The notes: generated by a model from the letters alone, not told the origin. A stretch of 18,722 nt of DNA from SVTX01 sp045588675 (GCA_045588675.1 JAZNER010000012.1:1-18722), one strand, 5' to 3'. Positions 13,381-18,722 are shown, counted from the stretch's first letter. Program-made: numbers and translations.

Positions 13381-14014
13381 AATAGGCAGATGGACTATAA
13401 TCGACAATGCCGATGTTATGCATATTTGTAAATGTGATTGTGGTACAGTTAAGCCTGTAAAAATGTATTCTTTGTTATGTGGAGATAGTACAAGTTGCGG
13501 TTGTTCTCATAGAGAAACGACAAGAAAGCAATTAACAACTCACGGACTTTGTAAAACAAGGTTGCATCATATTTGGGCAGGTATTATAGCAAGATGTTGC
13601 AACGAAAACCACAAGTCATATAAAAATTATGGTGGCAGAGGTATTCAAGTCTGCGAGGAATGGCGTAAAGATTTTAAGGCGTTCTATGATTGGGCGTATT
13701 CGGTAGGGTATAACGAAGAATTTACCAAAACAGGCAGAACAAAATGGGTTATTGACCGAATAGATAATGACGGAGATTATTGCCCCGAAAATTGCCGTTG
13801 GGTAACAGATGCACAAAATTCTGACAATACAAGACGAACAAGAAAATATGAATATAATGGCGAAAGTTTAACCTTGCGTGAATGGTCTAACAAAACAGGA
13901 CTTGCAAGAGATTTATTAAGCAATAGGGTTTATTCTCTTGGTTGGAGTATTGAAAGAGCAATTACAACGCCTGTTAAAACACAATACAGGCATAAATCGT
14001 TGGCTGATAGATAA
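13346..14014 (+). CDS. HNH-like homing endonuclease (YGGRGI/IDRIDN type)
   Basis: A 222-residue protein of the phage HNH-like endonuclease group. N-terminal zinc-binding segment with C28-x-C30-x-C32 and C51-x-C53; then HHIWAGIIARCCN and YKNYGGRGIQVCEEW (92-106), VIDRIDNDGDYCPENCRWVTDAQNSDN (135-161), which contains the HNH-like catalytic core, and a C-terminal DNA-binding repeat (about 168-210; LTLREWSNKTGL...GWSIERAITTP). It is probably a mobile endonuclease. The ATG at 13346 lies within the end of the RHH gene (35-base overlap) with GGGGGCG a little far upstream, so expression may depend on coupling. It interrupts a run of small genes, consistent with late insertion. Confidence 0.8.
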   Translation: MPKRTPIPIGTKIGRWTIIDNADVMHICKCDCGTVKPVKMYSLLCGDSTSCGCSHRETTRKQLTTHGLCKTRLHHIWAGIIARCCNENHKSYKNYGGRGIQVCEEWRKDFKAFYDWAYSVGYNEEFTKTGRTKWVIDRIDNDGDYCPENCRWVTDAQNSDNTRRTRKYEYNGESLTLREWSNKTGLARDLLSNRVYSLGWSIERAITTPVKTQYRHKSLADR

Positions 14015-14028
14015 GCAGAGAAAGGAAG

Positions 14029-14445
14029 ATGGGGGAAATGAACTTTGAAAATGAAGTAAGAATCCTTGTAAAACAGGCAGTAATGCAAGAAATTAACGAT
14101 TTGGGAATTAGAGCGACAATTCGTGAAAGGATTTCCGAAACAGGATTGAGCGATAAGGAAATTAGAGAACTTATCGAAAGTACAGTTGACAGTTATGTGA
14201 AATCCGCTGTGCATACAAACATTGAGCAAAAAATCAAGACAATGTTCGATGAAAAAATCGCATCTGCCGTTCAAAAGGAAATTGACAAAGTTGTAGGCAG
14301 AAATACTTTTGGTTGGGGCGGAGAAAAGAAAGTAGAAGAAGCCTTGCAAAGACAAATAAATTCCGTTATTAGTCAAGGATTTAATATTCGCGTCGAAATC
14401 AGCCAACGGTCAACACGCCCAACCGAGAAAGGCGGTGAGGGGTGA
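14029..14445 (+). CDS. Hypothetical helical protein, 138 aa
   Basis: An unrecognised 138-residue protein, strongly helical and charged (VRILVKQAVMQEINDLGIRATIRERISETGLSDKEIRELIESTVDSYVKSAVHTNIEQKIKTMFDEKIASAVQKEIDKVV), likely an elongated coiled-coil bundle. The C-terminus (FNIRVEISQRSTRPTEKGGEG) is a strand plus a flexible tail. AAAGGA lies just before 14029; the ATG three codons later (14038) is equally possible and better spaced. Its stop overlaps the next ATG (TGATG). It has no feature pointing to a function; possibly a structural or DNA-binding accessory protein. Confidence 0.65.
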   Translation: MGEMNFENEVRILVKQAVMQEINDLGIRATIRERISETGLSDKEIRELIESTVDSYVKSAVHTNIEQKIKTMFDEKIASAVQKEIDKVVGRNTFGWGGEKKVEEALQRQINSVISQGFNIRVEISQRSTRPTEKGGEG

Positions 14446-14708
14446 TGGCAAGTTGTAAAGATTGCATTCATTATGAGGATATGTGTAAAGAGCATTTAAT
14501 TGAATGTGCTGAACACGGAGAAGCAGAAAGGATATTAAATCCTTGTGTTAAGTTCAAAAACAAAGCTGACTTTGTGGAAGTGGTTAGGTGTTTCAATTGT
14601 GTTTTTTATGATATTGAAGATTATAATTGCAGAGAATTTGATTGTAATATGCCTTGTGATGGTTATTGTAGCAAAGGCACACCAAAAGAAAGAGGTGGGG
14701 AGAAGTGA
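14445..14708 (+). CDS. Cysteine-rich zinc-binding phage protein, 87 aa
   Basis: An 87-residue protein with two cysteine clusters of a type common in small Firmicutes phage proteins: CKDCIHYEDMC (C4, C7, H9, C14) with EC and PC further on, then DFVEVVRCFNCVFYDIEDYNC followed by C-x5-C-x3-C. It should bind two or more zinc ions and may be a small DNA- or protein-binding adaptor; function is unknown. The ATG at 14445 follows AAAGGCGGTGAGGGG and overlaps the previous stop; a GTG directly before it is less likely. A shortened relative of the second cluster is visible at 15089-15136. Confidence 0.7.
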   Translation: MASCKDCIHYEDMCKEHLIECAEHGEAERILNPCVKFKNKADFVEVVRCFNCVFYDIEDYNCREFDCNMPCDGYCSKGTPKERGGEK

Positions 14709-15076
14709 AAAACATTTTTATAGTTTTGTTGATGATGTTTTGCCACATAGTAGATGATTATTATTTGCAAGGTTGGTTAGCATCAGCCAAACAAAAGAAG
14801 TATTGGCAAGAGAACGCACCCGAAAAGATGTATAAATATGACTATATATGGGCGTTGATTATGCACTCATTTTCGTGGGCATTTATGATAATGTTACCGA
14901 TTGCTTATAGTTTGTCTTTCAATATCAATTTTGCGTTTTTGATTGCATTTGTCTTAAATGTTACCGTTCACGCAGTTACAGACGATTTGAAAGCAAATAA
15001 GCGAAAAATTAACCTTTGGATAGACCAAATTATACATCTTTGTCAAATAATAATTACGGCAATTATCTTTTTATAA
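14705..15076 (+). CDS. DUF3307-like membrane protein
   Basis: A 123-residue membrane protein with three to four hydrophobic segments (about 1-15, 47-65, 70-92, 104-123). It shows the conserved polar motifs of the DUF3307 family: HIVDDYYLQGWLA at the N-terminus, a central IWALIMHS, and HAVTDDLKANKRKINLWIDQIIHL near the end, with histidines and aspartates expected to face one another. The role of DUF3307 is not known. GTG start after GAGGTGGGGAGAA, overlapping the previous stop by 4 bases. It is an odd gene to find inside a head operon and is likely a moron acting at the host membrane. Confidence 0.7.
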   Translation: MKNIFIVLLMMFCHIVDDYYLQGWLASAKQKKYWQENAPEKMYKYDYIWALIMHSFSWAFMIMLPIAYSLSFNINFAFLIAFVLNVTVHAVTDDLKANKRKINLWIDQIIHLCQIIITAIIFL

Positions 15077-15088
15077 GGCGGTGATTAA

Positions 15089-15136
15089 GTGGAGAACATA
15101 GAGAAGTGCGAGGTGGTTAAATGTCGCAAAAAATAG
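15089..15136 (+). pseudogene. 15-aa remnant of a CxxC phage protein
   Basis: A GTG with a full ribosome site (AAGGCGGTGATTAA) opens only 15 codons, MENIEKCEVVKCRKK, then TAG. The opening resembles the second half of the cysteine-rich protein at 14445 (DFVEVVRCFNC), as if a zinc-binding gene had been cut down to its first cluster. The next gene's ATG (15121) lies within it. Confidence 0.3.
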
Positions 15137-15318
15137 AGGTTACTTGTGATAGATGCGGAAAAATGATATCATTATATCAAGATATCAAAAATTCATCTGC
15201 TAAAATTCAGTTGTGGGGTGTTGGCGAATATAGGGCAAGTGGCGGTCAAAGAATAGATTTATGTGAGGATTGCTACTGCGAATTTGTAACATTTTTAGAG
15301 GGTGGTGCGAATGGCTGA
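15121..15318 (+). CDS. Small zinc-ribbon protein, 65 aa
   Basis: A 65-residue protein with two CxxC pairs, VTCDRCGK (C9, C12) and LCEDCYCEF (C48, C51, C53), 36 residues apart, a one-zinc ribbon. The part between (LWGVGEYRASGGQRID) is beta-like. A common phage arrangement of unknown role, perhaps DNA or RNA binding. GAGGTGG precedes the ATG. It is the last gene of cassette 1; its end overlaps the start of the minor capsid gene by 8 bases and supplies that gene's ribosome site, suggesting coupled expression with the head genes. Confidence 0.65.
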   Translation: MSQKIEVTCDRCGKMISLYQDIKNSSAKIQLWGVGEYRASGGQRIDLCEDCYCEFVTFLEGGANG

Positions 15319-16477
15319 TATTTCGAAGTTAGAACAACAGGCGGACTTGCTGATGCAGAATGTTATGGGTTGGGAAACAAGCACATTGGAACGCATCGGT
15401 AAACGCATAAAGCGTTATGGCAAATTGTCTTTGGCTGATGTCAAGAGCATAAACAACATTGCAACGGTCAAGCAAGATATGGATGCCATAACAAAAGAAC
15501 TCGCAAAGGTTACCGGCTACAACATATCACAGATTGAGCAGATGTATGGCGAATTGTTGGAAGAGCAACACCTTGCAAATCAGCCGTTATATGATTACAG
15601 GGGCAAAAAGTTTGTGCCGTTTGCGGAGAATAGGGAACTACAAGCCATAGCAAGAGCCTACGCAAAAACCACAGGAGAAACGATGATAAACCTTGCAAAG
15701 ACAAAGGCGTTATGCGTTTTGGGTGCAAATGGTAAGCCTATCGGTATGCAGAAATATTACACAGATGTTCTCGACAAAGCGGTTATGCAGGTAACAACAG
15801 GAGCAACAGACTTTCACACGGCTATGCGTGATAGCATTATCGAATTAGGTGGTAGCGGTGTAAGGGTTGATTATGGTGGTGGAGTTACACGCAGGCTTGA
15901 TACAGTTGTACGGCAGAATTTGTTATGGGGAGCAAAGCAGGCATCGGTTGAGTATAACGAAATGATAGGCGAAGAACTTGGGTGCGACGGCTATGAGGTG
16001 GACTTTCACGCAAATCCTCGCCCCTCACACGAATTTATGCAGGGCAAACAGTTTGTAGTTGGCAAGGCAAGAACAATAAACGGAGTGCATTTTGACAGTT
16101 TTGACGAAGCAAATGAGCGATTACAGGACTATGGCTGTTTGCACTATAAAACACCCATTATTTGCGGTATTTCAGAGCCTCGATATTCTCCCGAAGAATT
16201 AAAGCGATTGAACGAGCAGAACGCAAAAACACACAATATCAATGGCAAAGATGTTTCGGGTTACGAGGCACAACAAATGATGCGTAGGGTTGAGACGGCT
16301 ATTCGTGAGCAGAAATCCATAAAACAGACCGCGCAAGCAAGCGGAGATAAAGCATTGGTAAAACAATGTAACGATAAAATAAAGGCTTACAAGGGCAAAT
16401 ATGAACAAATAACCAATATTACAGGCTTTTACCCCGAAACCAAGCGAATGTCCGTACCTCGCAAACCAAAAACATAA
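15311..16477 (+). CDS. Phage minor capsid protein 2
   Basis: A 388-residue head protein of the Phage_min_cap2 family (PF06152-type). The N-terminus is helical (ISKLEQQADLLMQNVMGWETSTLERIGKRIKRYGKLSLADV), the middle contains RLDTVVRQNLLWGAKQASVEYNE and the diagnostic YEVDFHANPRPSHEFMQGKQFVVG (about 230-253), followed by LQDYGCLHYKTPIICGISEPRYSPEELKRLNEQN. It is a component of the head-neck assembly near the portal. The ATG at 15311 follows GAGGGTGGTGCGA and is preferred over the GTG at 15302. Cassette 1 lies between it and the portal gene, from which it would usually be separated by no more than a few bases. A terminator follows. Confidence 0.9.
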   Translation: MADISKLEQQADLLMQNVMGWETSTLERIGKRIKRYGKLSLADVKSINNIATVKQDMDAITKELAKVTGYNISQIEQMYGELLEEQHLANQPLYDYRGKKFVPFAENRELQAIARAYAKTTGETMINLAKTKALCVLGANGKPIGMQKYYTDVLDKAVMQVTTGATDFHTAMRDSIIELGGSGVRVDYGGGVTRRLDTVVRQNLLWGAKQASVEYNEMIGEELGCDGYEVDFHANPRPSHEFMQGKQFVVGKARTINGVHFDSFDEANERLQDYGCLHYKTPIICGISEPRYSPEELKRLNEQNAKTHNINGKDVSGYEAQQMMRRVETAIREQKSIKQTAQASGDKALVKQCNDKIKAYKGKYEQITNITGFYPETKRMSVPRKPKT

Positions 16478-16482
16478 CATTC

Positions 16483-16512
16483 CCCCTGCCCTAAAAAGCA
16501 GGGGATATTCTT
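16483..16512 (+). terminator. Terminator after minor capsid gene
   Basis: CCCCTGC (16483-16489), loop of 8 bases, GCAGGGG (16498-16504), followed by ATATTCTTT. The stem is perfect and GC-rich; the T tract is interrupted. It lies six bases after the minor capsid stop and precedes the cassette 2 promoter. Confidence 0.75.
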
Positions 16513-16549
16513 TGCCGAAAAATTTTTTTGAGAAATTTGCGAAAAGGGG

Positions 16550-16578
16550 TTGACAAACACAAAAAGATAGTGTATAAT
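16550..16578 (+). promoter_or_regulatory. Promoter of accessory cassette 2
   Basis: TTGACA (16550-16555), 17-bp spacer, TATAAT (16573-16578). Upstream GAAAAGGGG and an A/T tract match the promoter at 12088, so the two share an origin. Confidence 0.88.
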
Positions 16579-16585
16579 GTAGGTA

Positions 16586-16625
16586 CAAGGCTGAGGAAAG
16601 ACCTTGAATAAAGAAAGATGAGGTA
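16586..16625 (+). promoter_or_regulatory. 5' leader element B (hairpin plus conserved ribosome site)
   Basis: CAAGG (16586-16590), loop CTGAGGAAAGA, CCTTG (16602-16606), then AAAGAAAGATGAGGTA (16610-16625). TGAGGAAA and the 16-base segment are the same as in leader A at 12126-12159, while the stem arms differ. As in leader A, the hairpin lies at the predicted 5' end of the transcript. A shared post-transcriptional control is inferred. Confidence 0.55.
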
Positions 16626-16631
16626 TAGAAA

Positions 16632-16796
16632 ATGAAGGCTATTGATAAGGTAACAAAGAGAGAACACGCAATCTGCCCCGTTTTGGGCGGATACCAAGTT
16701 TGTTTAATCCCCGATATGGATTGGGAAGATGCACAGATTAAAGACATTCACGTTTTCTTGGACGAACAGTTCGCTGACCGTTTTGAGTTGGCATAA
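16632..16796 (+). CDS. Hypothetical protein, 54 aa (first gene of cassette 2)
   Basis: A 54-residue acidic protein, MKAIDKVTKREHAICPVLGGYQVCLIPDMDWEDAQIKDIHVFLDEQFADRFELA. It shows alternating strand-like segments and no clear motif. It stands in the same place behind the shared leader as the 51-aa protein at 12166, but the two proteins do not look alike. ATG six bases after GATGAGGTA. No function can be given. Confidence 0.65.
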   Translation: MKAIDKVTKREHAICPVLGGYQVCLIPDMDWEDAQIKDIHVFLDEQFADRFELA

Positions 16797-16811
16797 TCAA
16801 GGAGGCAAACA

Positions 16812-16955
16812 ATGACCAAAGACAAATGGATAAATATCCGTTGCACCGAACAGGAACGACAGGATATAACGGAACAGGCAAAGGAACACAATATGTCGGT
16901 TGCAGAGTTTATCCGCTACCTCGTAGCAAAGGAAAGGAAGGAGAGGGAAAAATGA
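16812..16955 (+). CDS. Ribbon-helix-helix protein, copy 2
   Basis: A 47-residue ribbon-helix-helix protein: strand DKWINIRCTEQERQ, first helix DITEQAKEHN, turn MSVAEF, second helix IRYLVAKERKEREK. It is a relative of the protein at 13207 (both have A-x-x-H-x-M-x-x-x-E-[FY]-[IL]-R-[FY]-L-V-x-x-E-R). GGAGGCAAACA precedes the ATG. The stop overlaps the next ATG (ATGA). It is probably a DNA-binding regulator of the cassette promoter; whether copy 1 and copy 2 bind the same site is untested. Confidence 0.75.
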   Translation: MTKDKWINIRCTEQERQDITEQAKEHNMSVAEFIRYLVAKERKEREK

Positions 16956-17155
16956 GGGAGTTATTGAAACAGTCTTTTGAATTGTTTGTCAAAAACAGAT
17001 GGCTAAAAACTATTGATAAAGAATGCGACAAATATAATAAATTAAAAAGCAAATTATATCGTCAGCAGTATGTTGTTAATTCTTTAATTGCAGAATATAA
17101 GAAAAAGTATGGGGAAGATTTACGCACACCCCAAAATGATGAGGTGAGGGAATGA
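16952..17155 (+). CDS. Hypothetical helical protein, 67 aa
   Basis: A 67-residue basic, helical protein, MRELLKQSFELFVKNRWLKTIDKECDKYNKLKSKLYRQQYVVNSLIAEYKKKYGEDL..., probably a coiled coil (from about residue 20 to 52). The ATG overlaps the previous stop and has GAAAGGAAGGAGAGGG upstream. The frame extends upstream to 16826, but that part is the shadow of the RHH gene. No family is recognised. Confidence 0.6.
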   Translation: MRELLKQSFELFVKNRWLKTIDKECDKYNKLKSKLYRQQYVVNSLIAEYKKKYGEDLRTPQNDEVRE

Positions 17156-17166
17156 AAGGAGAAACA

Positions 17167-17358
17167 ATGAAACACATTTTAATTGTAATTGGAATATTTT
17201 TGGCAGTTAAGGCTCTCTCTTGGGGAATAACAGTTGGTATTATAAAGTTGATTACGCTTTGTTTTGGTTGGAATTTTTCGTTATTGATTGCGACAGGCAT
17301 TTGGTTGGCAATGTTTCTTGTTAGTGTTTGTTTCAAGTCAAATAACAGTTCAAAATAA
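17167..17358 (+). CDS. Small two-span membrane protein, 63 aa
   Basis: A 63-residue protein with two hydrophobic segments, ILIVIGIFLAVKALSWGITVGII (about 4-26) and FSLLIATGIWLAMFLVSVCF (about 37-56), ending in a polar tail KSNNSSK. It should insert in the host membrane with both ends on one side. The ATG at 17167 follows AAAGGAG by six bases; an ATG at 17152 with GAGGTGAGGGA upstream would add five residues and overlap the previous stop. No holin-specific feature (such as a charged C-terminus) is present, and a holin here would be out of place. Last gene of cassette 2. Confidence 0.6.
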   Translation: MKHILIVIGIFLAVKALSWGITVGIIKLITLCFGWNFSLLIATGIWLAMFLVSVCFKSNNSSK

Positions 17359-17365
17359 CCGCCTA

Positions 17366-17394
17366 TTGACAAAACCAATTTAATATGCTATAAT
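17366..17394 (+). promoter_or_regulatory. Promoter of accessory cassette 3
   Basis: TTGACA (17366-17371), 17-bp spacer, TATAAT (17389-17394), perfect consensus, 8 bases after the stop of the membrane protein gene. Its transcript begins with a hairpin GTAGAAT/GTTCTAC (17401-17420), unlike the leaders of cassettes 1 and 2. Confidence 0.85.
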
Positions 17395-17466
17395 GTAAGA
17401 GTAGAATTGTAATGTTCTACAAAATCTAACAAGACCGAACACGGCGAGAAAGGATTAACTTGCATT

Positions 17467-17658
17467 ATGGCAGAAAAAATCAGATGTTCCGAATGTGGAA
17501 ACATTATTGCGTATGAGAATGAGCCTATCAATGACAAAGGCGAAATTTCAATTATGTGCAACAACCGCAAACCGAACGGAAAGCGGTGCAAAACAATAAA
17601 CATTATTACCCGAAGATTATCGGGAGAAAGTGAAAACAAAGATGATAAATTTCAATAG
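17467..17658 (+). CDS. Com-like zinc-finger protein, 63 aa
   Basis: A 63-residue zinc-finger protein resembling the Mu Com translational activator family and related small prophage proteins: IRCSECGNIIAYENE (C7, C10), then EISIMCNNRKPNGKRCKTINIITRR (C31, C41). In classical Com the last pair is C-x2-C; here it is C-x9-C, with a basic insertion. Com-type proteins bind mRNA of a DNA-modification gene, but that role cannot be assumed here. The ATG has AAAGGA twelve bases upstream, a rather long spacing. Its end overlaps the next gene by 29 bases. Confidence 0.65.
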   Translation: MAEKIRCSECGNIIAYENEPINDKGEISIMCNNRKPNGKRCKTINIITRRLSGESENKDDKFQ

Positions 17659-17836
17659 AGTATATGAGTTGTCCGATTTGTTACAAAAATTAAGCAAATA
17701 CCCGAAGGATGCAAAAATTGTTGTAGGTTGCAACAATAATCTCGGTGGAGCGTTAGGACAGAGTATATATGGGCAAATAACAGATATAACCTATTCCCAA
17801 ACAGAAAATAAATTATATTTGGTACACGATGATTAA
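17630..17836 (+). CDS. Hypothetical protein, 68 aa
   Basis: A 68-residue protein with YELSDLLQKLSKYPKDAKIVVGCNNNLGGALGQSIYGQITDITYSQTENKLYLVHDD; the LxxLxKxPxDxxI segment is a common opening of small phage proteins related to the YP-rich family seen in Firmicutes phages, without a known function. The GTG at 17630 has GGGAG close by; the ATG at 17642 is an alternative start giving 64 residues. Last gene of cassette 3, followed by a strong terminator. Confidence 0.6.
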   Translation: MKTKMINFNRVYELSDLLQKLSKYPKDAKIVVGCNNNLGGALGQSIYGQITDITYSQTENKLYLVHDD

Positions 17837-17864
17837 ACACCAATAACTGAAACAATCGGTAATG

Positions 17865-17902
17865 AGTGTCAACAGTAGTTTATACTATTGTTGGCACTTT
17901 TT
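17865..17902 (+). terminator. Strong terminator after cassette 3
   Basis: A 15-bp stem, AGTGTCAACAGTAGT (17865-17879), loop TTAT, ACTATTGTTGGCACT (17884-17898), two G-U pairs, then a T run. It closes cassette 3 before the scaffold gene. The following 95 bases up to the scaffold start have no gene and hold two small hairpins (GCAACT/AGTTGC at 17914-17930; GAGG/CCTC at 17949-17961), each followed by or containing CGTAA, and no clear promoter. Confidence 0.88.
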
Positions 17903-17997
17903 ATATTTTGTTGGCAACTCGTAAAGTTGCAAAACTCAATTAAAGCAAGAGGAGAAACCTCGTAAAAAATCGTAGCAATAAAGGAGATTAAGAGATT

Positions 17998-18639
17998 ATG
18001 AAGCGTGAAGAAGTAAAAGCTATTTTTGCAGATGCGACTGACGAACAGTTAAAGCAGATTATGGACTTGAATGGCAAAGATGTTGAAAAGGAAAAGGCAA
18101 AGCATACATCGCTTGAAGATGAACTCAAAGAGAGTAAAAAGGCTTATGAAACCTTGACAACAGAATTTGAAGCGTTAAAGTCTAAAAATGCAAGTGCAGA
18201 AGAATGGGAAACCAAATACAATGCACTCAAAGCAGACAATGAAGCAAAAGAAAAACAGGCTCTTGCTGATAAGTTGGCAAAGGAAAAAGAAGAAAACAAC
18301 CGTGCGATGTTTAACAAAGCGGTTGAAGCCTATGGAAAAACACCTGACGATTGGAAAGGCAAATTCACAGGCGAAGGATATTACAACAAATTTATTGAAG
18401 CTTTATCAGCAGAAGAAAATGTCGGCAAAGCACACAAGGACATTCTTCACGATTTGGTAAAAGATGACCCTGACGCTTGGAAGGGCGTTACAGCCGTTAA
18501 GTTGCAGGGGGGTACACCGCGGGGCGTAGGCGGTAAACAGTACGCCACAAAAGCAGAGATAATGGCGATAAAGAACTATGACGAAAGAGTTGAAGCCATT
18601 TCTAACAACAAACATTTATTTATAAAAGGAGATAATTAA
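17998..18639 (+). CDS. Capsid scaffolding protein (GP20-like)
   Basis: A 213-residue scaffold, which guides assembly of the major capsid protein and leaves the head. It has the usual start MKREEVKAIFADATDEQLKQIMDLNGKDVEKEK, a long charged coiled coil (about 30-105), then AYGKTPDDWKGKFTGEGYYNKFIEALS, and a glycine-rich, basic C-terminal part VKLQGGTPRGVGGKQYATKAEIMAIKNYDERVEAISNNKHLF, where scaffolds contact the capsid protein. Full length. The ATG is preceded by AAAGGAGATTAAGAGATT. It is placed directly before the major capsid gene, as normal, and is separated from the rest of the head genes by accessory cassettes 2 and 3. Confidence 0.9.
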   Translation: MKREEVKAIFADATDEQLKQIMDLNGKDVEKEKAKHTSLEDELKESKKAYETLTTEFEALKSKNASAEEWETKYNALKADNEAKEKQALADKLAKEKEENNRAMFNKAVEAYGKTPDDWKGKFTGEGYYNKFIEALSAEENVGKAHKDILHDLVKDDPDAWKGVTAVKLQGGTPRGVGGKQYATKAEIMAIKNYDERVEAISNNKHLFIKGDN

Positions 18640-18641
18640 AA

Positions 18642-18722
18642 ATGGCAGTTACACCTAATACTACCACTACCGAAAACTTTGACGTAAGCGCAAAGGTTAT
18701 TGAGTTTGTAGAGAGATTTAAT
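18642..18722 (+). CDS. Major capsid protein, N-terminus only (3' partial)
   Basis: The first 27 codons, MAVTPNTTTTENFDVSAKVIEFVERFN, run off the window. The opening is that of HK97-fold major capsid proteins of Firmicutes siphophages as I know them, and its position two bases after the scaffold stop supports this. AAAGGAGATAATTAAAA precedes the ATG. Confidence 0.7.
   Translation, partial: MAVTPNTTTTENFDVSAKVIEFVERFN

Noticed and set aside
17167..17358. Holin
   Set aside because: Two membrane spans fit, but no endolysin is nearby, the location within the head module is wrong, and the C-terminus is short and not highly charged.
1..18722. CRISPR array, integrase or attachment site
   Set aside because: No regularly spaced direct repeats of CRISPR size were seen. 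No tyrosine or serine recombinase is present, and the tRNA is complete with an encoded CCA inside the phage, so there is no basis for calling it an att site.

Overview
The window is one stretch of a tailed (siphovirus-like) bacteriophage or prophage, probably of a low-GC Firmicutes host, most likely a Clostridia-type gut bacterium. The grounds are the AT-rich codon use, the strong AGGAGG/GGCGGTGA-type ribosome binding sites, the consensus TTGACA-N17-TATAAT promoters, and protein families typical of prophages in that group (DUF927 helicase, DUF5664, SPP1-like portal, minor capsid protein 2, GP20-like scaffold). Every credible gene lies on the + strand. No integrase, repressor or lysis gene is in view, so temperate or virulent lifestyle cannot be decided.

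Region 1 (1-5095) is the DNA replication and recombination module: a conserved phage recombination-type protein (5' end cut off), SSB, an ERCC4-type nuclease, a DNA methyltransferase, a small CHC2 zinc-finger primase-like protein and a large DUF927 helicase. These are packed with overlaps or tiny gaps. It ends in about 320 bp of non-coding AT-rich DNA with at least nine copies of a GTTCCCT-like motif in both orientations, a good candidate for the phage replication origin or an iteron/operator region. Region 2 (5096-6980) holds small early genes (unknown, ASCH-like, unknown, NUMOD1-like), a perfect promoter followed by a possible structured RNA, a CAU-anticodon tRNA, and a DUF5664 dATP/dGTP diphosphohydrolase-like protein.

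Region 3 (6981-18722) is the packaging and head module in normal order: small terminase, large terminase, portal, minor capsid protein 2, scaffold, start of the major capsid protein. It is repeatedly interrupted by accessory DNA. An HNH homing-type endonuclease with its own promoter and a frameshifted adenine methyltransferase sit between terminase and portal. Three cassettes of small genes follow the portal (about 12.06-15.3 kb), minor capsid protein 2 (about 16.5-17.36 kb) and cassette 2 itself (17.36-17.84 kb), each with its own consensus promoter. The first two cassettes also have a terminator in front and share a near-identical promoter plus 5' leader; each encodes a small ribbon-helix-helix protein. 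They look like moron islands, where anti-defence or lysogenic-conversion genes would be expected, but no function can be assigned from sequence alone.

The points most worth following up are the repeat-rich putative origin, the shared promoter/leader of two accessory cassettes with paired RHH genes, the candidate RNA ahead of the tRNA, and the A8-tract frameshift in the methyltransferase.
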